Positions 53,498 to 62,229 are shown, numbered from the stretch's first letter. The stretch is 64,000 nt of DNA from CAVQGZ01 sp963714455 (GCA_963714455.1 CAVQON010000019.1:186001-250000), one strand, 5' to 3'. A program made the numbers and translations. The notes: generated by a model from the letters alone, not told the origin.

Positions 53498-55357
53498 TTA
53501 CTCCCGGTCGTCGTCGCCGCCACGGCGACGGCGGGCCAGCGCGACACCGGCTCCGAGCGCAGCCAGCAGCCCGACGCCGACGAGCACCGGCACCAGCGCG
53601 GAGGACGACGCGGCGTCGTCGCTCTCCCCCGGGGCGTCCGTCGCAGCGGCGGTCTCGGCCGGCGTGGCCTCGTCCACCGGGGTGATCTGGCGATAGGTGA
53701 AGGTGCCGAACTGGAAGATGACCGGGCCGTCCGGGGCGGGTTGTGGCGCGACGTTCGTCCACCGGTCGCTGCGGTAGGCCTGCAGGTCGGCGTTGTAGAC
53801 GTTGACGACATACGGCACGTCGTCGTACAGGATCGCCTGCATCTGCTGGACGATCTCGGCGCGCGCCGCCGCGTCGGTCTCGCGGGCCTGCTGCTCGTAC
53901 AGGTCGTCGTAGTCGGGGTTGCAGTAGTGCGAGTCGGACAGACCGGCGACGAAGTTGCCGTTCGGGCGCTGGGTGCTGCGCGAGTCGCACAGGAACACCG
54001 ACAGCATGAAGTCGGGGTCGGGGTCGACGCTCCATCCCCAGTCGAAGATCTCGTACGTGCCGTCGCCGTTGATCTCGATCAGCCGGTTCTCGTCCACGAC
54101 CTCGATCTCGACGTCGATGCCCAGCTCGGCGAACCACTCCTGCACGAACGGCGCGAGCCGCTGCGAGGTCGGCGACTCCGAGCGGGAGTAGTACCGGATG
54201 CCGGTGAGGGGCTGCGTACCGTCGGGCATGCGCCGTACTCCATCGTCCCCGCGGGCGTACCCGGCCTCGTCGAGCAGCCGGTTCGCCTCGTCCAGGTCGA
54301 ACGGAAAGGTCTCGTCCGGGGTGTAGTGCAGGTCGGCGTACACGGGCGGGATGACAGTCGTGCCGAGCTCGCTCAGCCCCCCGTACAGGCGCTGCGCGAT
54401 CGTCTCACGGTCGACGGCGTGTGCCAGCGCACGGCGGAACTCCGGGTCGGTGAACGCGGGGTGTCCGTCGCCGATGGGCTCGCCGTCCGTGGTCGCGGCA
54501 CCGGTGTTGAAGCCGATCTGCTCGAACCCGGTCGAGGCCGCGGCCAGGGTGGTGATGCCCTCGACGCCCTCCAACGAGGTGAACGTGGTGGACGAGAGCC
54601 CGCTCACGATGTCGACCTCGCCCTTGCGCAGAGCCTGCACGAGGGCGTCCTCGGCGCCGAACACGCGAAGCACGACCTCGTCGACGACCGGGGCGCCGGC
54701 CCAGTAGTCGTCGTTGGCTTCGAACCGAAGAAACTGACCCGGTCGGTACTCGATCAGCGTGAAAGGACCGGAGCCGATCAGCGGCTCGTTGGCGAACGTC
54801 GTGGTCTCGTCGGCCGAGACGTCGGTCCAGATGTGCTCGGGCAGGATGGGCAGGGTCAGGGCGTTCATCACCGGGGACGGCCGGTCGACGGTCACCACCA
54901 GGGTCGTGTCGTCGGTGGCCTCGGCCGATGTCATGGCGTCGACAAAGCTGCCCCAGTTCGTCTGCTCGGCGTCGCCCTCGATGATGCGCGTGAGCGTGTA
55001 CGCGGCGTCGGCTGCGGTCAACGGCGTTCCGTCCGACCAGACGGCGTCGTCGCGGATCTGGTACGTCCAGGTCGTCCCGTCGTCGGACTCCGCCCACGAC
55101 TCGGCGAGGGCAGGCACCGGGGTCAGGTCGTCCTGGGAGTAGCCGATGAGGCTGTCGTAGGTGAGCCCCCACACCTCGAACGCCTCCAGCACGATGCCGG
55201 CGAACGGGTTGAGGGAGTCGACGTCCTGCAGCAGGCCGACGGTCAGGACGGAGGGGTCGTCGTCCTGCGCGGCGGCAGGCACGACGAGGGTCGCCAGAAG
55301 TCCGGCGAGCGCGGCTACGCCGAGCAGTCGGGGTCGGCGGAAGGCGCGCAGGGTCAT
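53498..55357 (-). CDS. Oligopeptide-binding protein with C-terminal membrane anchor
   Basis: 619 residues of SBP family 5. A Sec signal peptide (LLGVAALAGLLATLVVPAAA, cut before QDDD) is followed by the family core: LTVGLLQDVDSLNPFAG, WTYQIRDDAVWSDGTPLTA, GSGPFTLIEYRPGQFLRF, FRRALAHAVDRETIA. Instead of a lipobox Cys it ends in a Thr/Ala/Asp-rich linker, a hydrophobic helix (SSALVPVLVGVGLLAALGAGVA) and RRRRGG, so it is membrane-tethered at its C-terminus. Start ATG 55357 follows GGGGG. First gene of the operon. Confidence 0.92.
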   Translation of the reverse strand: MTLRAFRRPRLLGVAALAGLLATLVVPAAAQDDDPSVLTVGLLQDVDSLNPFAGIVLEAFEVWGLTYDSLIGYSQDDLTPVPALAESWAESDDGTTWTYQIRDDAVWSDGTPLTAADAAYTLTRIIEGDAEQTNWGSFVDAMTSAEATDDTTLVVTVDRPSPVMNALTLPILPEHIWTDVSADETTTFANEPLIGSGPFTLIEYRPGQFLRFEANDDYWAGAPVVDEVVLRVFGAEDALVQALRKGEVDIVSGLSSTTFTSLEGVEGITTLAAASTGFEQIGFNTGAATTDGEPIGDGHPAFTDPEFRRALAHAVDRETIAQRLYGGLSELGTTVIPPVYADLHYTPDETFPFDLDEANRLLDEAGYARGDDGVRRMPDGTQPLTGIRYYSRSESPTSQRLAPFVQEWFAELGIDVEIEVVDENRLIEINGDGTYEIFDWGWSVDPDPDFMLSVFLCDSRSTQRPNGNFVAGLSDSHYCNPDYDDLYEQQARETDAAARAEIVQQMQAILYDDVPYVVNVYNADLQAYRSDRWTNVAPQPAPDGPVIFQFGTFTYRQITPVDEATPAETAAATDAPGESDDAASSSALVPVLVGVGLLAALGAGVALARRRRGGDDDRE

Positions 55358-55415
55358 TCGAACCCCCAAGGGGAGAGCAGGAACGGTGGGCGAATGATGA
55401 GGCTTGGCAACCGCG

Positions 55416-55443
55416 TTGTCCATACGCCTCGCGGGGCTAGATT
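55416..55443 (+). promoter_or_regulatory. Leaderless promoter of the oligopeptidase gene
   Basis: A -35-like TTGTCC (55416-55421), a 16-nt spacer and -10 TAGATT (55438-55443), ending 8 nt before GTG 55452. It lies in the divergent gap between the peptide transporter and the oligopeptidase. Confidence 0.6.
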
Positions 55444-55451
55444 TCGTGGTC

Positions 55452-57557
55452 GTGTCGACCGATGCTGCTGTGCCGCCGACGGCGCCCGTTCGTGCCCATG
55501 TCCACCGGCAGCACGGTGTCGTGCGCGACGACCCGTACGCGTGGATGGCGGACCTCGCCGACCCCGCGCTGGTGTCGTACCTGCGGGCCGAACGGGCCTA
55601 CTACGAGACGGTCACCGCGCCGCTGCGCGACCTGCGTGACGAGGTCGCCGGCGAGCTGCGAGCGGCCGTGCCGACCGACGAGATCGGAGCCCCGTGGACC
55701 CAGGACGACTGGGAGTACCGGTGGGAGCGTCGTGGGTCGGCCGAGCACGCTCGGCTGGTCCGACGTCGTGTCACGGACGGGGGGGACCGTGGCGACTGGA
55801 CCACGCTGCTCGACCAGGACGAGCTGGTCGGCCCGGACGGCTACGTCGAGCTGGGCGTCGTCGCCGTCAGCCCGTCCGCAGCGCTGCTGGCGTACTCCGT
55901 GGACTCCAGCGGTGACGAGCTGTTCGAGCTGCGGTTTCGCGACCTCGACTCCGGTGTCGACCGCGACGACGTCGTCGCCGGAGTGCACCACGGCGGCGCG
56001 TGGGCAGCCGACTCGACGACGTTTCTCTACGTGGTGCCCGACGCGGCATGGCGGGCGGCGGCCGTGCGCCGGTACCGGCTGGGTCAGGGCGGCGGGCATG
56101 TCGGCGCCGATGCCGGTGCCCTGGTGCTGGCCGAGGCTGACGAGTCGTTCAGCCTGTCGGTGCGCCTGACCCGCAGCAGGCAGCTGCTCGTGCTCACCGC
56201 GTCGTCGTCGGACTGCACCGAGGTGTTCACCGTCCCGGCCGCCGACCCGTCCGCGCGGCCGGTGAGCGTCGGCGGCCGCCGCGCCGGGATCGAGTACACC
56301 GTCGAGCACGCGCCAGCCGGCCCGGACGGCGCTGAGCACCTGCTGGTGGTGACGAACGACGGCGCGGCTGAGTTTCGGCTGATGAGCGCTCCGCTAGACG
56401 CGAGCGGAACCGACGCCTGGGTCGAGGTCGTAGCGGCCGAGCCCGGCGAGCGGCTTCTCGACGTCGACGCGTTCGCCGGGCACCTGGTGCTGTCGTTGCG
56501 CAAGGCGGGTGCACCGACGCTGCGCATCGTCCCACGCGACGACGTCGCCGCCGCCTGGGACGTCGACACCGCGAGCGCCGGCGAGCTCACGCTGGCCAAC
56601 AGCATTGCGTACACGACGACGGTGCTGCGGATCCATGAAGAGAGCACCGTGCTGCCCGCCACACAGCACGACGTCGACCTGAGCAATGGCGACTGGTCGT
56701 TGGTTCACCGTGCGGACGTCGTCGGCTTCGACCCCGCGGGCTACGTCGCCGAGCGGCGGTGGCTGCGCGCCCGCGACGGTGTGGCCGTGCCGGTGGTGAT
56801 CGCCCGGCATCGCGACACACCGCTGGACGGGTCGGCTCCGTGCGTCCTCTACGGCTACGGCGCCTACGAGGCCATCGTCGACCCGTGGTTCGACCGGGCC
56901 ACCGTGAGCCTGCTCGACCGCGGCGTCGTCCACGTGATGGCATCCGTGCGAGGCGGCGGCGAGGTCGGCCGCACCTGGTGGGAGCAGGGTCGGCTCACGG
57001 CCAAGCCGACGTCGTGGCACGACCTGGTCGACGTCGCTGACGCGCTGGCCGCCGAGCGGCTGGTGGACGGGGGCCGCATAGCGATCCACGGCATGTCGGC
57101 CGGCGGGCTGCTGGTCGCCGGCGCGCTGCAAGAGCGCCCCGAGCGCTTCGCCGCCGTCGTCGCAGAGGTGCCCTTCGTCGACGTCGTGACGACGATGCTG
57201 GACGAGTCCCTGCCGCTCACCACGTTGGAGTGGCGCGAGTGGGGCGACCCGCGCGACCCGGACGGTTTCGCCTCGCTGCTCTCCTGGTCGCCGTACGACA
57301 ACGCGCGAACCGATGCGCGGCGTCCGGCGATGCTCGTCACCGGAGCGCTGCACGACACCCGCGTGCGGGTGACCGAGCCGGCGAAGTGGGTGGCGAAGAT
57401 GCGCGCCCTGGACGCCGAGGCGGACCTCGACCCGACTCGGCTGCTGCTTCGCGCCGAGACGTCGGAGGGGTCGCACGGCGGCCCGTCCGGACGCTTCGCC
57501 CGCCTGGACTACGACGCCGAGGTCGTCGCCTGGCTGCTGGACGTCCTGCTCCGATGA
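55452..57557 (+). CDS. ptrB: Oligopeptidase B / prolyl oligopeptidase family (S9A)
   Basis: 701 residues: N-terminal HGVVRDDPYAWM, a seven-bladed propeller, then the hydrolase domain with YGYGAYEAIVDPWFD, VRGGGEVGRTWWEQG, nucleophile IHGMSAGGLLVAGAL (Ser), LHDTRV (Asp) and EGSHGGPSGR (His). Cytosolic serine peptidase cleaving short peptides, in oligopeptidase B after basic residues. Divergent from the peptide ABC transporter, so imported peptides are its likely substrate. The open frame extends 16 codons upstream across the promoter; GTG 55452 is the chosen start. Confidence 0.92.
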   Translation: MSTDAAVPPTAPVRAHVHRQHGVVRDDPYAWMADLADPALVSYLRAERAYYETVTAPLRDLRDEVAGELRAAVPTDEIGAPWTQDDWEYRWERRGSAEHARLVRRRVTDGGDRGDWTTLLDQDELVGPDGYVELGVVAVSPSAALLAYSVDSSGDELFELRFRDLDSGVDRDDVVAGVHHGGAWAADSTTFLYVVPDAAWRAAAVRRYRLGQGGGHVGADAGALVLAEADESFSLSVRLTRSRQLLVLTASSSDCTEVFTVPAADPSARPVSVGGRRAGIEYTVEHAPAGPDGAEHLLVVTNDGAAEFRLMSAPLDASGTDAWVEVVAAEPGERLLDVDAFAGHLVLSLRKAGAPTLRIVPRDDVAAAWDVDTASAGELTLANSIAYTTTVLRIHEESTVLPATQHDVDLSNGDWSLVHRADVVGFDPAGYVAERRWLRARDGVAVPVVIARHRDTPLDGSAPCVLYGYGAYEAIVDPWFDRATVSLLDRGVVHVMASVRGGGEVGRTWWEQGRLTAKPTSWHDLVDVADALAAERLVDGGRIAIHGMSAGGLLVAGALQERPERFAAVVAEVPFVDVVTTMLDESLPLTTLEWREWGDPRDPDGFASLLSWSPYDNARTDARRPAMLVTGALHDTRVRVTEPAKWVAKMRALDAEADLDPTRLLLRAETSEGSHGGPSGRFARLDYDAEVVAWLLDVLLR

Positions 57558-57638
57558 GCCCATTTCTCAGCTACGGACTGTCGGCCAGGGGGCATGCTGC
57601 GACCGCTGCCCCATCGTGGGCGTCAGATCGGGCAACCT

Positions 57639-57884
57639 GTGCGGACGCCACTGCTGCCCTCGACCTACGACCTCGCGTGGTCCGTCATGGCGATCACCGG
57701 CGTGGTGCTCGCGGTGGTCGCGCTTGTGCGCTGGCTGCGCCAATCGCGATCAGACCTCACCGGCCTCGTGCAGCTCGCCGTGATCATCGGGCTCCCGTTG
57801 CTCGGCCCGGCTGTCTACCTGCTCGCCACCCGCACACCTGCTGCGGCCGCGCCAACGGCCGACACGTCGAAGGTCGGGGGCTGA
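57639..57884 (+). CDS. Small two-helix membrane protein (PLDc_N-like)
   Basis: About 81 residues from GTG 57639 (ATG 57594 would add 15). Helix 1 is SVMAITGVVLAVVALVRWL; helix 2 is GLVQLAVIIGLPLLGPAVYLLATR, which fits the PLDc_N (phospholipase D nuclease N-terminal) anchor pattern with its conserved GP. A free-standing anchor of unknown role, common in actinobacteria. Confidence 0.6.
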   Translation: MRTPLLPSTYDLAWSVMAITGVVLAVVALVRWLRQSRSDLTGLVQLAVIIGLPLLGPAVYLLATRTPAAAAPTADTSKVGG

Positions 57885-57885
57885 G

Positions 57886-58011
57886 ATGCAGGGCCACTCG
57901 AGTGCAACCCGCGAGCGCGTGACGGCCGTCGTGAGGGTCGGCATCGTCATGGTGATCATGGCCCTCGTCGCCGACCGCAGACGGAAGGAACGCCAACCCA
58001 TCCAGCCGTGA
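57886..58011 (+). CDS. Possible 41-residue membrane peptide
   Basis: ATG 1 nt after the stop of the PLDc_N-like gene. The product has one short hydrophobic stretch (VRVGIVMVIMALVA) and a very basic tail (DRRRKERQPIQP). Coupled position favours translation, but the stretch is short and no homologue is recognised. Confidence 0.3.
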   Translation: MQGHSSATRERVTAVVRVGIVMVIMALVADRRRKERQPIQP

Positions 58012-58119
58012 CTGGTCGAGCACAACGAGGATCACCAAGACGGTGAAGAACATCGTCGACGTAGCAGGCGCCGGGGGTACCCCGGTCGCGCTGGCCCGGG
58101 GCTGCAGGCGGGGATGTCA

Positions 58120-58275
58120 AGAAGCGCACCTCAGTGTGGGTGACCAAGCGTCCGCTGGCCGGCCGCTGACCACGCGGGAACGCGCTCACGTGCACGAAGA
58201 TGCGCGAGCCCCCAGCGGAGGGGTTGATGAAGGCGAAGCCGCGGTCGTCGCTACTAGCCCCATCAGGGCGGAAAC
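58120..58275 (-). pseudogene. Remnant of a cold-shock-domain gene
   Basis: Minus-strand translation reads DDRGFAFINPSAGGSRIFVHVSAFPRGQRP, matching the RNP1/RNP2 surfaces of the cold-shock fold as found in CSD-DUF1294 proteins. The upstream part (FRPDGASS) lacks the first strand and start. No recognisable continuation follows downstream. Decayed fragment at the edge of the accessory region. Confidence 0.55.
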
Positions 58276-58342
58276 GAAGCCGGGTCGCCGGTGCGTCCGC
58301 AGGCGGCCGAAGACCGCACGTTGCCGCGTGATCTCGTTGGCT

Positions 58343-58744
58343 TCAGGTCTGAAGTCGTTCGGTGGGCTGTCCGGTGATGCCTGCTATGAGTTCGAAGTCC
58401 TTGTCGAGGTGCAGGACGGTCAGCCCGGCCAGTTCGGCTGTGGCGGCGACGAGCAGGTCGGGGATGGACGACGCGCGGTGCCGGCCCTGGCCTGCGAGCA
58501 GCGACTGGACCTCGACCGCGCGGCCCTCGATCGCGGGGGTGAGGTACTCCACCGGCATCGCCGAGAGCGGCGGCTGGGCGAACATGGACCGGGCGTCCTT
58601 CCCGCTGCGAGCTGAGTAGCCGACCTCGAGTCGGGTCACGGTCGAGATCCGAACCAGACCCCGCACGATCCGCTGCGCCCACTGATCGGCGTCCGGGCTG
58701 TCGCCCAGACGAATCAGCGCCGACTTGTCGATCAGCCAGGTCAT
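58343..58744 (-). CDS. vapC: PIN-domain toxin (VapC-like)
   Basis: 133 residues beginning MTWLIDKSALIRLGDSP, with the first metal Asp in LIDKSAL, the Glu in TRLEVGYSAR and the later acidic pair in SIPDLLVAATAE and HLDKDFELIA. Predicted Mg-dependent ribonuclease. Coupled to the antitoxin by ATGA (58741-58744), the antitoxin-first order of VapBC. Confidence 0.9.
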   Translation of the reverse strand: MTWLIDKSALIRLGDSPDADQWAQRIVRGLVRISTVTRLEVGYSARSGKDARSMFAQPPLSAMPVEYLTPAIEGRAVEVQSLLAGQGRHRASSIPDLLVAATAELAGLTVLHLDKDFELIAGITGQPTERLQT

Positions 58745-58962
58745 TGCCACGCGGCACCCATCACCCGCGGATCGGTCAGGTCCTCGGCCACCTCGGCGAA
58801 CGAGCGCAGGTCGGCTGCCGACCCCGCCTCCCCGGACGTGGCCGCGTCCGCCGCGAGCCGACGCCGGATGTACTCCACCCGCGACAGACCCAGACGCGCA
58901 GCATGCGCGTCCACGCCGGCCAGGACTTCCTCGGGCACGTCGCGAACGAGAACGTCTGCCAT
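58741..58962 (-). CDS. vapB: Antitoxin VapB (ribbon-helix-helix)
   Basis: 73 residues: MADVLVRDVPEEVLAGVDAHAARLGLSRVEYIRRRLA (in pieces) is a ribbon-helix-helix motif; the acidic tail binds the PIN toxin. AAGGTGG precedes the ATG. Autoregulation is likely through the palindromes just upstream (58976-58990). The frame is open far upstream but not antitoxin-like. Confidence 0.85.
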   Translation of the reverse strand: MADVLVRDVPEEVLAGVDAHAARLGLSRVEYIRRRLAADAATSGEAGSAADLRSFAEVAEDLTDPRVMGAAWQ

Positions 58963-58975
58963 CAGAACCACCTTC

Positions 58976-58990
58976 GATATCAAGAGATAT
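58976..58990 (-). promoter_or_regulatory. Predicted VapBC operator
   Basis: A GATATC palindrome (58976-58981) lies next to a second half GATAT (58986-58990), so ATATC-AAGA-GATAT forms an inverted repeat 14 nt upstream of the vapB ATG. The second TA module has the same GATATC core. Confidence 0.5.
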
Positions 58991-59461
58991 TGCAGCGAGC
59001 CTGTTCGCGGCCAGCACCAGCCAGCGGCCCTCGACCATGCCCAACTCGCGGCTATGCCGCGCTGCCGCGACCTGATAGGTGCGCGGAAGGTTGGCATGGC
59101 GGCCAGCGGGTTGCGGCTCTGCCATCTGGACAACCGGCTCGGACTGCAGCCAGGCCCACGGCGATCAACGTCCATGGACCCCGCTGGCCACCGGCGTGGC
59201 CGTTCAGCCCCGGGTCGCCAACCTCGTAGGCGACGACGAGCAACACCACCAACGACGCGAACAACGATGGCCGAGAGCCCCCACCCCGGCACCGCCGCCG
59301 CAGGCTCGAAACGGCCGAGACAGCGCTGTCCTCTCGTGGCGTTCCCGCCCCGAGAGGAAACGGCCGGTGCGCCTCATCGGATGGAGCCCGCCCTGTCGCG
59401 CCTATCGCGTCCCCTTTCCGGACAGCCTGCCCCGGAGGCCCCCATCAGGGATGCTTCGGGC
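58991..59461. other. 471-nt gap without a convincing gene
   Basis: Open frames exist on both strands but none has a good start site, ribosome binding site or family motifs. A minus-strand frame running into the vapB operator (HSRELGMVEGRWLVLAANR) could be the end of a decayed gene. Nothing else seen. Confidence 0.5.
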
Positions 59462-59974
59462 ATGTCCGAACAGATCGGAGTGGCCAGCACGGGCGAGGAC
59501 TATGCAGCGTTCGGGGATCTGGTTCGTGAGTACTGGGACTGGCTCCGGGCGCGTTACGCCGATCTGCCGGGCTTCATCGACTCGGTGGGCGGGCACCAGG
59601 CGCTCGATGCGGAGCTGGGCTCCCTGAGCCTCAAGTACGGGCCGCCCGGGGGCAGGGTCCTGCTTGCCAGGCGTGATGGCGTGGTGGTGGGCGGCATCGC
59701 CCTGCGGGACCTGGGCGGTGGGGCTTGTGAGATGAAGCGGCTCTTCGTCCCGGACCGCTTCCACGGGCAAGGGACTGGCCGGCGGCTCTGCCTGGCGCTG
59801 CTTGACGCCGCGACCGCCGATGGCTACCTGGTGATGCGACTGGACACCGGCTACCAGAACGCGGAGGCTCTCGCGATGTACCAGTCGCTCGGGTTCCGCG
59901 AGTGCGAGCCGTACCAGGAGTATCCCCCCGAGCTCATGGCGCATCTGCGGTTCCTGGAGAAGTCGCTGCGGTAG
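59462..59974 (+). CDS. GNAT-family N-acetyltransferase
   Basis: 170 residues with the GNAT fold: RVLLARRDGVVVGGIALRDL, the acetyl-CoA pyrophosphate loop MKRLFVPDRFHGQGTGRRLCLALL (motif QGTGRR), and the C-terminal GYQNAEALAMYQSLGFRECE. Substrate unknown. The frame continues upstream, but MSEQIG at 59462 is the natural start. Some GNAT enzymes are toxins of TA pairs, but the usual RHH partner is not adjacent. Confidence 0.85.
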   Translation: MSEQIGVASTGEDYAAFGDLVREYWDWLRARYADLPGFIDSVGGHQALDAELGSLSLKYGPPGGRVLLARRDGVVVGGIALRDLGGGACEMKRLFVPDRFHGQGTGRRLCLALLDAATADGYLVMRLDTGYQNAEALAMYQSLGFRECEPYQEYPPELMAHLRFLEKSLR

Positions 59975-60239
59975 ACGCGGCACGCGCCTTGAGGTAACGA
60001 GGCCAGGCCGAGCGAGGTCTACATGCTGTTCGACACCGCCTGCCCGGAAGCGCCCGACCGCCCCGAGTAGGCCACTCATACCCGGTGCGTGAATGGCAAG
60101 ATTCAGTCGCCCTTGGCGCGCGCGCGATTCGCGGCGGTAGGACATGGCCGCGATCGGCACGCTACGCGGCGCAGTGACGCATCGGGCGCCGCGACACCGG
60201 GACGGTACGGCGCGTTGTGACCGCCGGCCTTGACTGGCA

Positions 60240-60659
60240 CTACTCGGGGTGGCTCCACGGGTTGACGATGCTGACGCCGAGGGGTTGGAAGTGCCTGGTG
60301 TTGCGGGTGGCGATGGTCAGTCCGGTGCTGTGGGCGACGGCGGCGATGAGCGCGTCGTCCAGTGGCGCCCGGTCCGGAACCGGATAGGTGGCCAGGATCC
60401 GCGCTGCGGGCAGGTCGAACGGAAGGACTCGGCCGGCGAAGGCCGGCAAGACGTGGTTCTCGAGCCACCGGCGCAGGACGATTCCCTGGGCGGAATCGGT
60501 ATGTTCCTTGGCGATGACTCCACGCTCGATCTCGGCGATGGTCAACGCCGTGACGAACTGGTCGGCCACGGGGATCGAGGCCGCCCACGCCTGGGCCTGC
60601 GGCTCGCGGCCGCGCACGCGCAGTGCGGACACCACGTTGGTGTCCAACAGGTACCTCAC
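60240..60659 (-). CDS. PIN-domain toxin (VapC/FitB-like)
   Basis: 139 residues: MRYLLDTNVVSALRVRGREP (first Asp in LLDTNVVS), ALTIAEIERGV (Glu), DRAPLDDALIAAVAHSTGLTIATRNTRHFQPLGV (in pieces). The last stretch is typical of FitB-type PIN toxins. GTG start overlaps the antitoxin stop as GTGA (60656-60659). Confidence 0.92.
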   Translation of the reverse strand: MRYLLDTNVVSALRVRGREPQAQAWAASIPVADQFVTALTIAEIERGVIAKEHTDSAQGIVLRRWLENHVLPAFAGRVLPFDLPAARILATYPVPDRAPLDDALIAAVAHSTGLTIATRNTRHFQPLGVSIVNPWSHPE

Positions 60660-60883
60660 AGCTGAGCGGTGCGCACGGTCAGGCCGAGCCGGTCGGGCTC
60701 GAACTCAATCTCGGAGCCCTCGTCCATGCTGATCAGGTCCACGATCGAAGCGGGCGCACTGGCGACCGCCTCGGCGAGGATCTCTCGAGCTTCGGCTTCC
60801 ACGGATCGGTGATGCTGTTCAGCGCGGGCCCGGAGCGCCGCCTTGGTGCCCGCGGGCAGGTTGCGGATCAGGATCTGCTCCAC
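60656..60883 (-). CDS. Antitoxin (FitA/VapB-like)
   Basis: 75 residues with EQILIRNLPAGTKAALRARAEQHHRSVEAEAREIL (in pieces), the FitA-type ribbon-helix-helix start. Strong AAGGAGGT lies 7 nt before GTG 60883; the GTG at 60892 falls inside that site and is rejected. Second TA module in 2.5 kb. Confidence 0.9.
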   Translation of the reverse strand: MEQILIRNLPAGTKAALRARAEQHHRSVEAEAREILAEAVASAPASIVDLISMDEGSEIEFEPDRLGLTVRTAQL

Positions 60884-60898
60884 GACGACCACCTCCTT

Positions 60899-60918
60899 GA
60901 TATCGCCAAGATGATATC
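60899..60918 (-). promoter_or_regulatory. Predicted operator of the second toxin-antitoxin module
   Basis: Two GATATC palindromes (60899-60904 and 60913-60918) with centres 14 nt apart, immediately upstream of the ribosome binding site of the antitoxin. Confidence 0.55.
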
Positions 60919-60996
60919 TGTCTTGGTTGCTGCGGGCCAGTTGCTCCCCGGCATGTAGCCCCTACTGGGCGCAGCGACGCGGGTGCACCCCTCCGT

Positions 60997-61911
60997 TCAC
61001 ACGCCGGCGACGTGGGCGGTGAGGAAGTGGACGCCGTGCCGGTCCAGGTTCCCGCGGGCGCGGTCGTAGTGCTCAGTCGTCCTTGGGTCGGCGTGGCGGG
61101 CCAGGATCTGCGCATCACGCAGGAGGACACCCGCGTCCAACGCGTTGGTGATCGCGGCATGGCGCAGGGAGTGCGGGCTGATGTGGCGCGGGATCCTGGC
61201 GGTCGTCGCGATCCGAATGACCATCCGGTAGGCATCCCGCCGGTCGATCGGCTTCCCGGACACCGGGCGCAGCACCAACGGCCCGGAGGTGCGCTGGCCC
61301 CGGCACGCCTCCTGCACCCGCAGCACCGGCACCGTGAGGGGCATGGTGGCCGGCTCGTTGCCCTTGCCGACCAGGTGCAGCACCCGGTGCCCGCGCAGGG
61401 TGTCCGCGTAGTGCTCGATACGTACGGCGGCGGCCTCGGATGCCCGCAGGGCGTTGATGCCCAGCAGGAAAGCCAGGGCGCCGTGGTGCACGCTCATCGT
61501 CTGGGCGACCTGCAGGAAGCGGATCAGCTCCAGCCGGTCCAGTCCCTGGGTGCGGGACTCATCACGCTGCACCTTCGGCAGCCGCGCATACACCGCCGGA
61601 TCGGCGGCGATCATCCCGTCGACGTGGGCGAAGCGGAAGAAGCCCCGCACCCCGTGCATCATCGTCACCACGGAGGAGTCCATCAGCCCACGATCACCCA
61701 GACCGCGGATGTAGAGCTCCACGTGGGCCCGCTGGATCCCGACCAGCGGGTCCAGCCCATGGCTCTCGCACCAGCCGAACCACTCCCGCAGCTGGAAGGC
61801 GTACAAGGCGTGAGTCCGCCCGGAGTACCTGGCCAAGAACGACACCGCCGCCAACTGGGCGGTCGACATCCGCGACGGCTGAAACGGCAGCAGAGTCGTC
61901 GCACCGCGCAC
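60997..61911 (-). CDS. Tyrosine recombinase / integrase
   Basis: About 304 residues. An N-terminal SAM-like core-binding domain (FLARYSGRTHALYAFQLREWF) precedes the catalytic domain with Arg I in INALRASEAAAV, Lys region VLHLVGKGNEPATMPL, HxxR in SPHSLRHAAITNAL, the second His in ILARHADPRTTEHYDRARG and the nucleophile Tyr in EHYD. No attachment site or excisionase was recognised. Start uncertain: GTG 61911 or ATG 61869; the frame is open to 62118 but that part looks non-coding. Confidence 0.88.
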   Translation of the reverse strand: MRGATTLLPFQPSRMSTAQLAAVSFLARYSGRTHALYAFQLREWFGWCESHGLDPLVGIQRAHVELYIRGLGDRGLMDSSVVTMMHGVRGFFRFAHVDGMIAADPAVYARLPKVQRDESRTQGLDRLELIRFLQVAQTMSVHHGALAFLLGINALRASEAAAVRIEHYADTLRGHRVLHLVGKGNEPATMPLTVPVLRVQEACRGQRTSGPLVLRPVSGKPIDRRDAYRMVIRIATTARIPRHISPHSLRHAAITNALDAGVLLRDAQILARHADPRTTEHYDRARGNLDRHGVHFLTAHVAGV

Positions 61912-62223
61912 CCGGACCGGCGAGCCGTCAATCGAACACCGTGGTCGGGCGATAGCTTCGGTTTCTCCTTGCGCCGAGCTACGACGATCCGGCGAGGACT
62001 CGAACGCAGGGTGGCTACTGCTGCTACGACCGCACCACGGACCGGACGTGCCCGCCCGTCGAGACCGAGTTCGGCGAAGGGATCGCATCGGCCAGCGACT
62101 CCGACGGGATCTGACCATCGGCGGCCAGGATCGCCGAGGCGATGGCCGGCTCGAACCCCTCCGACGCCTTCCACCGCTACCAGAGCGGGTACGTATGCCT
62201 CTGGCTCCAGCCGTTGACGGAAC
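61912..62223. other. 312-nt gap upstream of the recombinase
   Basis: No gene with recognisable motifs. A minus-strand frame (EGFEPAIASAILAADGQ) has a protein-like look but no start site; it may be a fragment of a lost gene. Confidence 0.4.
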
Positions 62224-62229
62224 TAGCGT
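62224..62229 (+). promoter_or_regulatory. -10 box before the SnoaL/NTF2-like gene
   Basis: TAGCGT, 47 nt before the ATG at 62277, leaving a leader with the ribosome binding site GAAGGG. Confidence 0.4.

Noticed and set aside
53300..55639. 779-codon plus-strand frame opposite the peptide-binding protein
   Set aside because: Antisense of a clear SBP5 gene; no family match.
57554..57922. Gene starting with an ATGA overlap at the end of oligopeptidase B
   Set aside because: Its frame overlaps the more convincing PLDc_N-like membrane protein and yields no domain.
58838..59461. N-terminal extension of the GNAT protein
   Set aside because: Upstream 208 codons overlap the antitoxin gene and show no fold; the GNAT domain is complete from 59462.
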